Part shown: positions 6,354 to 6,556 of the stretch, piece after piece
Layout: the number at the start of each line of letters is the position of its first letter
Position numbering within the stretch: position 1 is the stretch's first letter
Origin: Xanthomonas translucens pv. translucens DSM 18974
Lineage (GTDB): Bacteria > Pseudomonadota > Gammaproteobacteria > Xanthomonadales > Xanthomonadaceae
Assembly (NCBI RefSeq): GCF_000331775.1
Contig: NZ_CAPJ01000509.1
Coordinates: 1-6,556 of the forward strand
Direction of reading: 5' to 3'
Length of the DNA: 6,556 bases
Position numbers and translations under genes: made by a program
The notes under the pieces: model-generated
What the model saw: the letters and a program-made list of their open reading frames with translations, nothing else
Told to the model about the DNA's origin: nothing
Databases searched by the model: none

Positions 6354-6381
6354 CGGGACTCGGGATTCGGGATTCGGGATT
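6354..6381 (+). repeat. Heptamer array 4: CGGGACT plus three CGGGATT, directly after dnaJ stop
   Basis: CGGGACT (6354-6360) is followed by three CGGGATT units (6361-6367, 6368-6374, 6375-6381). The array begins at the first base after the dnaJ TGA. It has the orientation of array 2, which also follows a stop codon. It lies upstream of the REP doublet and terminator, so it would be in the 3' untranslated region of the dnaJ transcript. Confidence 0.8.
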
Positions 6382-6411
6382 TTCGCAAGTTCGCAGCTTC
6401 CGCGCTTTTCT

Positions 6412-6473
6412 GTAGGAGGGGCTTCAGCCCCGACGCGTTACCGATAAGGCGTCGGGGCTGTAGCCCCTCCTAC
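6412..6473. repeat. REP doublet: two GTAG-headed palindromes in inverse orientation
   Basis: Two 25-bp arms, 6412-6436 and 6449-6473, are inverse copies with one mismatch, separated by 12 nt. Each arm carries a GTAG head at its outer end and its own palindrome: GGGGCTTCAGCCCC at 6418-6431 and GGGGCTGTAGCCCC at 6453-6466. This is the architecture of REP elements of the GTAG class known from Stenotrophomonas and Xanthomonas, which are mobilised by IS200-like REP-associated tyrosine transposases (RAYTs). The transposase is not encoded here. As RNA it would form either one long stem or two short hairpins, and could protect the dnaJ 3' end. Confidence 0.8.
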
Positions 6474-6496
6474 AAAAAACGGTTCGCCGGAGCTGC

Positions 6497-6538
6497 AAAA
6501 AAGTGCCGCTTTTTCTTCAAAAAAAGCGGCACTTTTTT
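6497..6538. terminator. Strong bidirectional intrinsic terminator
   Basis: AAAAAAGTGCCGCTTTTT at 6497-6514 and its perfect 18-bp inverse at 6521-6538 enclose the 6-nt loop CTTCAA. The GTGCCGC/GCGGCAC core is flanked by A-tracts upstream and T-tracts downstream on either strand, so it can work in both directions. It lies 143 nt after the dnaJ stop codon and is the only canonical intrinsic terminator in the window, marking the end of the chaperone cluster. The sharp shift to AT-rich sequence supports the call. Confidence 0.9.
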
Positions 6539-6549
6539 CATCAAATCGC

Positions 6550-6555
6550 TTGACA
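6550..6555 (+). promoter_or_regulatory. Perfect -35 hexamer at the window edge
   Basis: TTGACA is the exact sigma70 -35 consensus, 11 nt past the terminator. The matching -10 would lie outside the window, so this may be the promoter of the next gene to the right, but a single hexamer is weak evidence. Confidence 0.25.
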
Positions 6556-6556
6556 T

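Noticed and set aside
6471..6556. Minus-strand short frame of about 28 codons beginning ATGTCAAGC at the right edge
   Set aside because: It reads straight through the perfect terminator stem, giving Lys/Phe/Leu runs from the A- and T-tracts; not a credible gene.

Overview
The window holds the classic DnaK chaperone locus of a high-GC gammaproteobacterium. Gene order is recN (divergent, cut by the left edge), then hrcA - grpE - dnaK - dnaJ, all on the + strand. The protein sequences, the hrcA-grpE-dnaK-dnaJ order and the intergenic repeats (GTAG-headed REP hairpins and CGGGACT/CGGGATT heptamers) point to the Xanthomonadaceae, most likely Xanthomonas or a close relative. This assignment rests on recall of the families; no search was run.

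Layout. 1-1092 (-) is the N-terminal 364 residues of the DNA-repair ATPase RecN. 1093-1204 is the divergent recN/hrcA spacer with a possible promoter. 1205-2263 is hrcA, the heat-shock repressor. 2264-2457 carries a heptamer array and a sigma32-like promoter for grpE. 2458-2979 is grpE. 2980-3128 carries a second, better sigma32-like promoter for dnaK and a canonical ribosome-binding site. 3129-5045 is dnaK. 5046-5216 is an unusual structured spacer. 5217-6353 is dnaJ. 6354-6556 holds a fourth heptamer array, a REP doublet and a very strong bidirectional intrinsic terminator, ending in a TTGACA hexamer that may belong to the next promoter.

Function. DnaK is the Hsp70 ATPase, DnaJ delivers substrates and stimulates ATP hydrolysis, and GrpE exchanges the nucleotide. 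HrcA normally represses class I heat-shock genes by binding CIRCE, but no CIRCE is visible here. Both convincing promoters look sigma32-dependent, with the same CTTGAAT -35 element and a 13-nt spacer. HrcA therefore probably acts elsewhere (groESL is the usual target), while this cluster answers to RpoH.

Most notable observation. The dnaK-dnaJ spacer is an imperfect inverted repeat of about 37 bp per arm (5045-5081 with 5180-5216). It runs from the last base of the dnaK stop codon to the base before the dnaJ ATG, and dnaJ has no visible Shine-Dalgarno sequence. The arms are built from two of four heptamer arrays of exactly four units each in this cluster. The inner part of the left arm has a second partner at 5088-5101, forming a 14-bp hairpin with a GCGA loop, so two exclusive RNA folds are possible just before dnaJ. 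The long antisense reading frames over these genes are shadows of GC-rich coding sequence.
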